NCBI RefSeq assembly: GCF_002197815.1
Contig: NZ_NIUB01000015.1
Location: 40,658-104,657 of the forward strand
Length of the DNA stretch: 64,000 nucleotides
Direction of reading: 5' to 3'
DNA from: Pseudomonas oleovorans subsp. oleovorans
GTDB lineage: Bacteria; Pseudomonadota; Gammaproteobacteria; Pseudomonadales; Pseudomonadaceae
A program made the translations under genes and the position numbers. Below are positions 56,557 to 64,000 of this stretch, in pieces; the stretch's first letter is position 1; each line of letters starts with the position of its first letter. The notes under the pieces were generated by a model. That model was not told where the DNA came from and made no database searches. It saw nothing but the letters and a program-made list of their open reading frames with translations.

Positions 56557-57276
56557 AGCGCCTGCCTGTGGTTCGCCAAGAAGCGCAACTACCCCAAGGG
56601 CGAAGTGATTCCGCTGCGCCAGGCGCTGAAGATCTGAGTGGAAGCACTGTGGGGCCTGATGACCATGGTCATCATCCTCGGCGGCATTCTCTCAGGCGTG
56701 TTCACTGCCACCGAGTCGGCTGCCGTCTCGGTGATCTGGGCCTTCTTCGTGACCATGTTCATCTACCGCGACTACAAGTGGAGTGAACTGCCGAAGATGC
56801 TGCACCGCACGGTGCGCACGCTGTCGATCGTGATGATCCTCATCGCCTTCGCTGCCGCGTTCGGCTACATCATGACCCTGATGCAGATCCCATCGAAGAT
56901 CACCACCGCGTTCCTGACCTTCTCGGACAACCGCTACGTGATCCTGATGTGCGTCAACTTCATGCTGCTGGCCCTGGGCACGCTGATGGACATGGCGCCG
57001 CTGATCCTGATCCTCACCCCGATCCTGTTGCCGGTGGTGACCTCCTTCGGTGTAGACCCGGTACACTTCGGCATGATCATGCTGGTCAACCTAGGTATTG
57101 GACTGATCACGCCACCGGTAGGTGCGGTACTCTTCGTTGGCGCTGCAATCGGCAAGGTCACCATCGAGAACACCGTGAAGGCACTGCTGCCCTTCTACGC
57201 CGCGCTGTTCATGGTGCTGATGGCCGTGACCTACATTCCAGCCATCTCGCTGTGGCTGCCGAGCGTCGTGCTCTGA
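56557..57276 (+). pseudogene. TRAP transporter large permease (DctM), 3' remnant
   Basis: The C-terminal half of a DctM-type permease. LWFAKKRNYPKGEVIPLRQALKI is followed by an in-frame TGA (56635-56637), then VEALWGLMTMVIILGGILSGVFTATESAAV, TLSIVMILIAFAAAFGYIMTLMQIP and IPAISLWLPSVVL to the natural stop, all shown in family order. The N-terminal half and the partner genes dctP and dctQ are gone. A 212-codon frame after the TGA could still be read from GTG but lacks a ribosome site. Confidence 0.88.
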
Positions 57277-57400
57277 TTTACGATCTGCTGCGTGTCGGCC
57301 CTGCTGCGTAAAAACAGGCTTGGAATGCTCATGTACAAAAGTACACTCCGCTTCCTCGCCTGTTTTTGCCTTGTAGGGCTCTAGCTCGCGAGATCGCACC
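57277..57400. repeat. 124-base imperfect palindromic element
   Basis: Two 43-base arms (57277-57319 and 57358-57400) are inverted relative to each other. They share CGATCT, GCCCT and the 10-base AAAAACAGGC/GCCTGTTTTT core. The centre is TGTACAAAAGTACA (57332-57345), whose midpoint coincides with that of the arms. It begins on the base after the DctM stop. It could be a MITE or REP-type mobile repeat, or a very long hairpin terminator. The remaining 90 bases to the DMT gene look ordinary. Confidence 0.85.
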
Positions 57401-57490
57401 TTCTGATTCACCGCCCGCGTGCGGGGCCGCTTCATTCACCCCGAGCCGCCGCCTGACGGCTCTCGCTTTATAAGGACGTATCGCCCTGCC

Positions 57491-58393
57491 ATGTCAGCAA
57501 CCCCGTTCCCCCGGCATATCGCCGCGCTGATCCTCGCCACCCTGGCCTGCTCCTTCGCTGGCAACCACATCGCCGCGCGCATCGCCTTCGACCACGACAC
57601 CGGTCTGCTGATGGCCATGCTCTTCCGCTCCGGGGGCACCCTGCTGGTACTCGCGGCGCTGGTGCTGTGGCAACGTGACTCGCTGCGCCTGAGCCGCACC
57701 ACATGGGGCTGGCAGTTGCTGCTGGGGCTGCTGATCGCGGTGCAAAGCTTTTGCATCTACTCGGCAGTGGTACGCATCCCGGTAGGCCTGGCATTGCTGG
57801 TGGTGAACCTCTCGCCGATTCTGCTGGCTCTGCTCACCTGGGCACTCGGTGGCGCGGCGCCAACCGGCCGCGCCGCGATGATCATGGGCCTGATCCTGTT
57901 CGGTCTGGTGCTGGTGCTGGATGTGCCGGCGCGCCTGTCCGGCGAGGCTCAGCTCGACGCGCGCTGGGTCGAAGGGGTACTGTTCAGCCTGACTGCTGCG
58001 GGGGTCTTCGCCGTTGCGCTGTGGATTACCGAACATCGACTGTCAGCCATGCCCGGACGGGTGCGCAGCATGCTGACCATGGCGGTGGTCTTCAGTGCCT
58101 CGGCCCTGGCCGGTGCCAGCGGTGCACTGCCCGGCGGCCTGGGTCTGCCCAACGCGGCGGCCGGCTGGATCGCCCTGGCCTGCCTGGTACTGCTCTATGG
58201 CACGGCGTTCTCGATGCTGTTCATCCTGATGCCGCGCCTGGACATTGCCCGCAACGCGCCGGTGATGAACATGGAACCAGTAGCCGGCATGCTGCTGGGT
58301 TGGCTGGTGCTCGGCCAGTTGCTCGGCCCGCTGCAGGTGCTCGGCGGGCTGATCGTGGTGGGCGGGATTGTCTTGCTGGCTTACCGCCGCTAG
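57491..58393 (+). CDS. EamA/DMT superfamily transporter
   Basis: A 300-residue inner-membrane protein with ten helices in the 5+5 EamA arrangement: LATLACSFAGNHIAARIAF opens the first repeat, VVRIPVGLALLVVNLSPILLALLTW and EPVAGMLLGWLVLGQLLGPLQVLGGLIVVGGI are typical EamA ends of repeats one and two. It is a metabolite or drug exporter with no substrate assigned. Intact, beside the sugar-acid locus remnants. ATG 57491; AAGGACG lies about 16 bases upstream. Confidence 0.88.
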   Translation: MSATPFPRHIAALILATLACSFAGNHIAARIAFDHDTGLLMAMLFRSGGTLLVLAALVLWQRDSLRLSRTTWGWQLLLGLLIAVQSFCIYSAVVRIPVGLALLVVNLSPILLALLTWALGGAAPTGRAAMIMGLILFGLVLVLDVPARLSGEAQLDARWVEGVLFSLTAAGVFAVALWITEHRLSAMPGRVRSMLTMAVVFSASALAGASGALPGGLGLPNAAAGWIALACLVLLYGTAFSMLFILMPRLDIARNAPVMNMEPVAGMLLGWLVLGQLLGPLQVLGGLIVVGGIVLLAYRR

Positions 58394-58400
58394 CGGCTGC

Positions 58401-59156
58401 TCAGCCGTGCAGCGCTTCGGCCTCGGCCGCTTCGTGCGCCTGACGCAAGCGCTCGCGGCTGTTGGTCAGGTGCAGACGCATGGCCGCACGCGCCGCTTCG
58501 GCATCCTGACGCGCAATGGCCTCGAAGATCTGCTCGTGCTCACGCTCCAGGCGCGCCATGTAATGGCTCTGGTCATCACGCGCCAGGCTGGCGGAATTGA
58601 CCCGGGTCCGCGGGATGATGCTGGTGCCCAGATGGCTGAGGATATCGGTGAAATAACGGTTACCGGTGGCCTCGGCAATGCGCAGGTGAAACTGGAAGTC
58701 CGAGGACACTGCATCACTGGCATGCGCGGCACTTTCGTTGATGGCATCCAGTGCCTCACGGATGGCCTTCAGCTGTGCATCGGTACGACGCGCCGCCGCC
58801 ATGCCCGCAGACTCGACCTCGAGGCTGATACGCAGCTCGAGAATGGCCAGCACGTCGCGCAGGGTGACGATGGTCGCCGGGTCGATGCGAAAACCACTGG
58901 CACTGGGCGTGTCCAGCACGAAGGTGCCAATGCCGTGACGCGTTTCCACCAGGCCAGCAGCCTGCAAACGCGACAAGGCCTCGCGTACCACCGTACGGCT
59001 GACACCCTGTTCCTCCATGATCGCCGATTCGGTCGGCAGCTTCTCACCGCGCTTGATCAGCCCATCACGAATGCGCTGCGACAGCTCGGCCACCAATTCC
59101 TGAGCCAGGCTGCGGTGTTTGCGACGAGCACGAGGTTGAGCGTTTTGCGTATCCAT
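58401..59156 (-). CDS. FadR-subfamily GntR transcriptional regulator
   Basis: A 251-residue regulator: GntR wHTH (LAQELVAELSQRIRDGLIKRGEKLPTESAIMEEQGVSRTVVREALSRLQAAGLVETRHGIGTFVL, shown in order) and an FCD domain with the metal-type residues Asp and His in DFQFHLRIAEATGNRYF and HEQIFEAIARQDAEAARAAMRLHL. Regulators of this type often control sugar-acid catabolism. It is convergent with the DMT gene. The sugar-acid genes it might once have controlled are largely lost here. Confidence 0.9.
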   Translation of the reverse strand: MDTQNAQPRARRKHRSLAQELVAELSQRIRDGLIKRGEKLPTESAIMEEQGVSRTVVREALSRLQAAGLVETRHGIGTFVLDTPSASGFRIDPATIVTLRDVLAILELRISLEVESAGMAAARRTDAQLKAIREALDAINESAAHASDAVSSDFQFHLRIAEATGNRYFTDILSHLGTSIIPRTRVNSASLARDDQSHYMARLEREHEQIFEAIARQDAEAARAAMRLHLTNSRERLRQAHEAAEAEALHG

Positions 59157-59263
59157 GGTGGACGAATTCTCGAATTTAGACGCGTGGCTTTGCCGCCATG
59201 ATAGCCCAGCGGTTGTACGATGACGCTATGAATTCCCGACATTTATAGCCCCAGGAGCGCCAC

Positions 59264-59767
59264 ATGCCAACGACCCTGCTGACCCTGCGCGATAGCCTGA
59301 CACGACTGACCCTCGCCCCGGAACTGGGCGCCAGCCTGGTCAACTGGACTCGCCTGAGCGATGGCCGAGCGCTGCTGCGACACAGCGACGAGCAGGCGCT
59401 AGCTGCCGGGGTGTGGTTATGCGCTGAAGACAAACTGTCCAGTCAGTGGGTCGAGTTGCCGCCGGCATGAAACTTCGAAGAGCCGACCCTGCTGCCGCAG
59501 CAACTCGTCGACAATGCCTTTACCCAATGGCCGGGCATGGCGCGCATCATTCAAGCGGATGCCGATTATCAACTGGTCTGCGAGGCCGAAGGCAGCGATG
59601 TATTTCTGTTGTTCTGTCCGCAGGCGCAGAACTTCTTCTGCTTCGAGCCCGCCACTCATCCGGTCAATGCGCATCACCTGCCAACGCGCCCGGGCTTGCA
59701 GTTACTGGCTCACAGACAAAGTTGCCAACTGCACTTGCGCTTGCATTACCAGGCGCTAAGAGGCTGA
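59264..59767 (+). pseudogene. Aldose 1-epimerase (GalM-like), internally deleted
   Basis: Starts normally with MPTTLLTLRDSLTRLTLAPELG after an AGGAGCG site, reads to DEQALAAGV, then jumps directly to WLCAEDKLSSQWVELPPA. Roughly the middle third to half of an aldose epimerase, including the catalytic His/Asp part, is missing. TGA at 59468-59470 then replaces a Trp-type codon, and the same frame continues NFEEPTLLPQQLVDNAFTQW and FCFEPATHPVNAHH to a stop at 59767. Two lesions make it inactive. The AT-rich 235 bases after it show no gene. Confidence 0.88.
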
Positions 59768-60002
59768 TTGCTGGACATTGGCAAGGCGTTAGTGATAATA
59801 CGCGACAGTTACTGCATGCAACTTTTCTCGTAATAAAGTTACAAATAGTCAAGTAGCGAAGAACACGGAGAAGATTGCGCACGCTTTGCACGATCATCTC
59901 CTTGCCACTCAAAGCAAAGCCCCTGATCGATTCCTGACCGCTGCAGTGAAGCCTGGTGCTTCACGTGTCGTGTGGATCGCTCATAACAGATAGGTAAAAC
60001 AC

Positions 60003-60227
60003 GTGACGAAAGACGAACTGCGCGCCGAACTCGAGCGCCAGGCGCAGCGTTACAAGAATGTTTACGGCGGAGAAGTCATTACCTACGCCGCTCAACCGGA
60101 TCCTGACCGTAAACCCTGGCGCAAGAAACCCAGCCTGCTCGATCAGGCCTTTGAGAAGGAAATCGAGAAGATCGAGAAAGAGCGCCAGGACAAGCAGGAA
60201 GCCGCTGGCGAAGCTGCCGGCCAGTAA
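60003..60227 (+). CDS. Small charged protein, conserved-looking hypothetical
   Basis: A 74-residue cytosolic protein. [59 protein letters not shown] has a helical, highly charged C-terminal coiled-coil-like end. GTG start with a weak ribosome site (ATAGGTAAAACAC). I do not recognise a family; the composition is similar to small conserved Pseudomonas hypotheticals. An MCP-independent role cannot be stated. Confidence 0.6.
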   Translation: MTKDELRAELERQAQRYKNVYGGEVITYAAQPDPDRKPWRKKPSLLDQAFEKEIEKIEKERQDKQEAAGEAAGQ

Positions 60228-60352
60228 CAGCCTGCCGTGCCGGGTTCATCTGCCCGGCCACAGTGGGCGCGCTGATAACGACATTTCGCATCACACCCGC
60301 GAACGTGACCACACAGCACTGGATGCTCGCCTTCGCAGGGTGACGACCGTTT

Positions 60353-61828
60353 CTAGCGCTTCTTGCCCCCCATCAACGACCCCATCAGTCCGCGCACCAG
60401 TTGCCGGCCTAGCTGGTTGGCCGCCTGACGCAAGGCACTTTTCATGGCGCTGCCCAGTAGATCGCTGGCCATATCGCCCAACCCTGGCTCTACCCGCTGT
60501 TTTCCTGCTGCCTTGGCTGGCGCGGCATCACGAGCCTGTTCGGCACGAGCGTTGAGCAGCTCGTAGGCCGACTCGCGGTCGACAGGCTTGTCATAGCGCC
60601 CCGCCAGCGATGACTGGCGCACCAGCGCGGCACGTTCGGCATCGCTCAGCGGGCCGATACGCGACTGCGGCGGCGCGATGGCCACACGCTGGACCATGGC
60701 CGGCGTGCCCTTTTCCTCCAGCGTGCCAACCAGCGCTTCGCCGATACCCAACTCGGTGAGTACGCTGAGCGTGTTGAACGCCGGGTTCGGGCGAAAGCCA
60801 TCAGCCACGGCGCGCAGAGCCTTCTGCTCCTTGGCCGTGAAGGCGCGCAGACCATGCTGAATGCGCAGGCCGAGCTGGGCCAGCACATCATCAGGTAAAT
60901 CACCCGGCGACTGGGTGACGAAATACACGCCGACCCCTTTGGAGCGAATCAGTCGCACCACTTGCTCCAGACGTTCCTGCAGCGCCTTGGGCGTACCCTG
61001 AAAGAGCAGATGCGCCTCATCGAAGAACAGCGCCAGCAGCGGCTTGTCGGCATCGCCACGCTCCGGCAACTGCTCAAACAACTCGGCCAGCAGCCATAAC
61101 AGAAAGGTTGCGTAGACCTTGGGCGCCTCATGCACCAGGCGCGAGGCATCGAGCAGATGCACGCGGCCTCGGCCATCACGATCCGGGTGCAACAGGTCTT
61201 CGAGCTGCAACGCCGGCTCACCGAACAGGGCTTCGGCACCCTGCTGCTCCAGACTGGCCAAACGGCGTAACAATGCCTGCGCCGAGGTGCTGGTAAACAA
61301 CGCAGCGTCTTCCCCGAGCACCTGCGGGTTGTCCTTGAGATGGCCAAGCAGCGCTTTCAGATCCTTCAGGTCGAGCAGCAGCAATCCTTCGCGATCCGCC
61401 ACCTTGAAGGCAGCATAGAGTGCTGCCTGCTGACTGTCGGTCAACTCCAGCAGCGCACCAAGCAACAGGGGCCCCATCTCGCTGAGCGTGGTGCGCAAAG
61501 GGTGGCCGCTACGGCCATGCACGTCCCACAGGGTCACCGGATAAGCCTGCGGTTGGTGGTTGAGCCAGGGCATGCTGGCGATACGCTCGGCGACCTTGCC
61601 CTGCGGCGCACCGGCGGCGCCGAGGCCACACAGGTCACCTTTGACATCAGCCGCGAATACCGCCACACCGGCATCGCTGAAAGTCTCGATCAGGCGCTGC
61701 AGGGTCACCGTTTTACCGGTACCGGTTGCGCCCGCGATCAGCCCGTGACGATTGGCCAGGCGCAACGGTTGCGCCACCGCCTGCCCATCACTGCCAGCAC
61801 CCAATACAAACTGCGAAATCAAAGGCAT
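60353..61828 (-). CDS. HerA-like ATPase (DUF853, YjgR-type)
   Basis: A 491-residue P-loop ATPase of the HerA/FtsK group. Walker [20 protein letters not shown] near residues 31-49, [10 protein letters not shown], Walker B in [20 protein letters not shown] near 262-281, [43 protein letters not shown], and a C-terminal region rich in Ala and Gly ([19 protein letters not shown]). The E. coli homologue YjgR has no established function. AGAGGA ribosome site before the ATG. Confidence 0.92.
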   Translation of the reverse strand: MPLISQFVLGAGSDGQAVAQPLRLANRHGLIAGATGTGKTVTLQRLIETFSDAGVAVFAADVKGDLCGLGAAGAPQGKVAERIASMPWLNHQPQAYPVTLWDVHGRSGHPLRTTLSEMGPLLLGALLELTDSQQAALYAAFKVADREGLLLLDLKDLKALLGHLKDNPQVLGEDAALFTSTSAQALLRRLASLEQQGAEALFGEPALQLEDLLHPDRDGRGRVHLLDASRLVHEAPKVYATFLLWLLAELFEQLPERGDADKPLLALFFDEAHLLFQGTPKALQERLEQVVRLIRSKGVGVYFVTQSPGDLPDDVLAQLGLRIQHGLRAFTAKEQKALRAVADGFRPNPAFNTLSVLTELGIGEALVGTLEEKGTPAMVQRVAIAPPQSRIGPLSDAERAALVRQSSLAGRYDKPVDRESAYELLNARAEQARDAAPAKAAGKQRVEPGLGDMASDLLGSAMKSALRQAANQLGRQLVRGLMGSLMGGKKR

Positions 61829-61984
61829 CTTGCCATCCTCTGGGTTAAAGCTTTACTGCAGGTATGCCGACATACAAATAGAACGAAACGTCACCCTGCC
61901 TGCTGCAACAGCCCACCACAGCGCCCCAAGAACGCCATGGTGGAACACAAGACTGGTTCCAGAGCCATCCGGATACAACACAAC

Positions 61985-63862
61985 ATGAACAAAAACCTGC
62001 AGTTCAGCCACAAGATTTTGCTCGCCGCATCCCTTGTGGTCATCGTCGCCTTTTCCCTGTTCACTCTCTACAACGATTACCTGCAACGCAATGCCATCCG
62101 CGAAGACCTGGAGAACTACCTGCATGAAATGGGCAATGTAACGGCCAGCAATATTCAAAACTGGTTGTCCGGGCGCATCCTGCTGGTGGAAAGCGCCGCC
62201 CAGTCGATCAGCAATGACAGCGAGCAGGAGCGCGTGATCAAACTGCTGGAACAGAAGGCGCTAACCTCTTCCTTCGCCTTTACCTACCTGGGCACCGAGA
62301 GCGGCGGCTTCACCATGCGCCCGGATGAGCAGATGCCCGCCGACTACGACCCGCGCAGCCGCCCCTGGTACAAGGACGCCATGGCTGCCGGCAACACGAC
62401 CCTGACCGAACCTTACATGGATGCAGCAACCAGCGAGCTGATCATCACCGTTGCCACCCCGGCCAGGCCCGCTGGCGTGGTCGGCGGCGATCTGAGCCTG
62501 CAAACCTTGGTCGATATCATCAATGCCCTGGATTTCGACGGCATCGGCCATGCCTTCCTGGTCAGTGCCGACGGCAAGGTTCTGGTGCACCCGGACAAAG
62601 ACCTGGTCATGAAGAACCTCAAGGAGATCTATCCACAGGACACCCCGAGCATCAGCAAGGCATTCAGCGAATCCACACTGAACGGTGCCCCCCGTATCCT
62701 TACCTTCACCCCGGTTCAGGGGCTGCCCTCGGTCAACTGGCACGTAGGCCTGTCCATCGACAAGGCCAAGGCCTACGCGATGCTCAGCGAGTTCCGCGCC
62801 TCAGCCATCGTCGCCACGGTGATTGCCGTGGTACTGATCATTGCCCTGCTCGGCTTGCTGATCCGCGTGCTGATGCAGCCGCTGACCGCCATGGGCAAGG
62901 CCATGGAGGACATTGCCCAGGGTGAAGGAGACCTGACCAAGCGCCTGACGATCCAGTCCAACGATGAATTTGGCGCGCTGGCGCGCTCTTTCAACCAGTT
63001 CGTCGAACGTATCCACAGCTCCATCCGCGAGGTGTCTTCGGCGACCGTCCAGGTCAACGAAGTCGCGAAACTGGTGGTCAATGCCTCCAACTCATCGATG
63101 GCCAACTCCGACGAACAGTCCAGCCGCACCAACAGCGTGGCTGCGGCAATCAACCAACTCGGCGCCGCCGCGCAGGAAATCGCCCGCAACGCCGCTGACG
63201 CCTCAAGCCGGGCCTCGGATGCACGGCATCAGGCCGAGGACGGCGGCAAGGTGGTGCAGCAGGCGATCCGCTCGATGAGCGAACTCTCCGACAAGATCAG
63301 CGACGCCTGCGCCAAGATCGAGATGCTCAACAGCAAGACTGTGGATATCGGTCAGATTCTCGAAGTGATCAAAAGCATCTCCCAGCAGACCAACCTGCTG
63401 GCACTCAACGCCGCCATTGAAGCAGCCCGTGCCGGCGAGGCGGGACGCGGTTTCGCCGTGGTCGCCGACGAGGTGCGCAACCTGGCGCACCGCACCCAGG
63501 AGTCGGCACAGGAAATCGAGAAGATGATCGAGGAACTGCAGGTCGGTTCACGCGAATCGGTCACCACCATGACCGAAAGCCAGCGCCACAGTGAAGACAG
63601 CGTGCAAATTGCCAATCAGGCCGGTGAGCGCCTGGAGACTGTGACGGCCCGCATCGGCGAGATCGACGGCATGAACCAGTCGGTAGCGACTGCGACCGAA
63701 GAACAAACCTCGGTGATCGAATCACTGAACATGGACATCATCGAGATCAATACCCTCAACCAAGAAGGCGTGGAAAACCTGCAGGCGACATTGCGCGCCT
63801 GCGACGACCTGGAACAACAGGCCGTACGCCTCAAGCACCTGGTCGACAGCTTCCGTATCTAG
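61985..63862 (+). CDS. Methyl-accepting chemotaxis protein, amino-acid dCache type
   Basis: A 625-residue chemoreceptor. Transmembrane helix at 11-30, periplasmic dCache domain, second helix near 275-297, HAMP, and a signalling domain with the invariant hairpin [34 protein letters not shown], shown in segments. The dCache carries RSRPWYKDA near 123-131 and EPYMDAAT near 142-149, the amino-acid binding signature of PctA/PctB/PctC receptors. The long frame upstream of the ATG (to 61340) is antisense to the HerA-like gene. Ends just before a group II intron. Confidence 0.94.
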   Translation: MNKNLQFSHKILLAASLVVIVAFSLFTLYNDYLQRNAIREDLENYLHEMGNVTASNIQNWLSGRILLVESAAQSISNDSEQERVIKLLEQKALTSSFAFTYLGTESGGFTMRPDEQMPADYDPRSRPWYKDAMAAGNTTLTEPYMDAATSELIITVATPARPAGVVGGDLSLQTLVDIINALDFDGIGHAFLVSADGKVLVHPDKDLVMKNLKEIYPQDTPSISKAFSESTLNGAPRILTFTPVQGLPSVNWHVGLSIDKAKAYAMLSEFRASAIVATVIAVVLIIALLGLLIRVLMQPLTAMGKAMEDIAQGEGDLTKRLTIQSNDEFGALARSFNQFVERIHSSIREVSSATVQVNEVAKLVVNASNSSMANSDEQSSRTNSVAAAINQLGAAAQEIARNAADASSRASDARHQAEDGGKVVQQAIRSMSELSDKISDACAKIEMLNSKTVDIGQILEVIKSISQQTNLLALNAAIEAARAGEAGRGFAVVADEVRNLAHRTQESAQEIEKMIEELQVGSRESVTTMTESQRHSEDSVQIANQAGERLETVTARIGEIDGMNQSVATATEEQTSVIESLNMDIIEINTLNQEGVENLQATLRACDDLEQQAVRLKHLVDSFRI

Positions 63863-63873
63863 GCAGTCAGCCG

Positions 63874-64000
63874 ATCGGGTAGGAGGCGGCCTCACGGCCG
63901 CCGTCCTCCCACACCACCGTGCGTACGGTTCCGTACACGGCGGTTCAGGCCATGCGGTTAAGCCGATTGATCGTATCCAGTATCGAGACCAGTCCAAGTC
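63874..64000 (-). mobile_element. Group II intron, 3' end (cut by the window edge)
   Basis: On the minus strand the sequence forms a domain V hairpin (63913-63944). Nine pairs ACCGCCGTG/CACGGTGGT, a CG bulge on the 3' side, four pairs TACG/CGTA and a GAAC loop match the group II domain V layout. It is followed by a domain VI-like GC-rich stem-loop (GGCGGCC/GGCCGCC) and an end CTACCCGAT at 63874. Upstream parts, including any reverse transcriptase gene, lie outside the window. It inserted 12 bases after the chemoreceptor stop. Confidence 0.8.

Noticed and set aside
57332..57345. TGTACA/GTACA pair near the DMT gene as another light-regulator site
   Set aside because: It is the symmetric centre of a 124-base palindrome and lacks the 12-base direct-repeat spacing.
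61340..61984. N-terminal extension of the chemoreceptor
   Set aside because: The extra 215 codons are antisense to the HerA-like gene and precede a normal chemoreceptor start with a membrane helix.
63722..63997. 91-codon minus-strand frame as the intron reverse transcriptase end
   Set aside because: It runs through the domain V and VI stem-loops and into the chemoreceptor gene, so it is not a protein end.

Overview
This is a GC-rich chromosomal window from a Pseudomonas-type gammaproteobacterium. The main taxonomic evidence is the run universal stress protein, pyruvate kinase, enoyl-CoA hydratase, ferredoxin reductase, GGDEF protein, class I fumarase (17035-24493). As I recall, this is the order of PA4328-PA4333 in P. 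aeruginosa. Other genes fit: osmoregulated glucan synthesis genes opgGH, SOS-controlled yebG, a PctA-like chemoreceptor, and a short LOV photoreceptor very similar to P. putida PpSB1-LOV. I see no rRNA, tRNA or CRISPR array. Protein names rest on motif recognition, not database searches.

Layout. 0.1-8.2 kb: cytochrome b561, opgGH, a periplasmic GH3 beta-glucosidase and a decayed AraC regulator that ends in a palindromic repeat. 8.3-16.8 kb: SWIM/SNF2 helicase, PsiE, secreted metallo-beta-lactamase-fold hydrolase, yebG with a LexA box, amino-acid dehydrogenase, SirB1-like protein, PilZ protein and small envelope proteins. 17-24.5 kb: the conserved pykA-fumarase block. 24.6-32.7 kb: D-serine dehydratase, a frameshifted DUF1028 gene, a GlxA/FtrA-like regulator, isochorismatase-like hydrolase, an overlapping zapE-nitrilase-GNAT unit and a DUF1016 nuclease.

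32.9-39.3 kb holds the best candidate for an undescribed system. Seven co-directional, mostly overlapping or tightly spaced genes encode a thermostable-hemolysin/GNAT-like protein, an AMP-dependent acyl ligase, a heme-oxygenase-like (putative diiron) oxidase, an SDR reductase, a secreted TPR-like protein and an OmpR-type response regulator with its histidine kinase. It looks like a small acyl-metabolite biosynthesis pathway joined to its own two-component system.

39.4-44.7 kb: a 32-residue microprotein, ribbon-helix-helix protein, PfpI protein, SDR, a DUF1569-hydrolase-aldolase operon and a flavodoxin. 44.8-49.8 kb is a probable light-response locus: short LOV protein, PilZ-like protein, LitR/PplR-type MerR regulator without a visible B12 motif, a membrane-anchored monooxygenase-like protein, and folM-folE-folX (tetrahydromonapterin synthesis) preceded by repeated TGTACA elements. 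49.8-56.2 kb: DUF1244, HopJ-like, glycolipid-binding-like, AzlCD exporter and a di-heme/imelysin/DUF1513 iron-associated operon.

56.2-59.8 kb is a decaying sugar-acid locus. A LacI remnant is fused to a TRAP DctM remnant in the geometry expected from one deletion across a divergent promoter. Next come a 124-bp dyad-symmetric element, a DMT transporter, a FadR-type regulator and an aldose epimerase broken by deletion and nonsense. 60-64 kb: a HerA-like ATPase, an amino-acid-type chemoreceptor and, at the right edge, the 3' end of a group II intron recognisable by its domain V hairpin.
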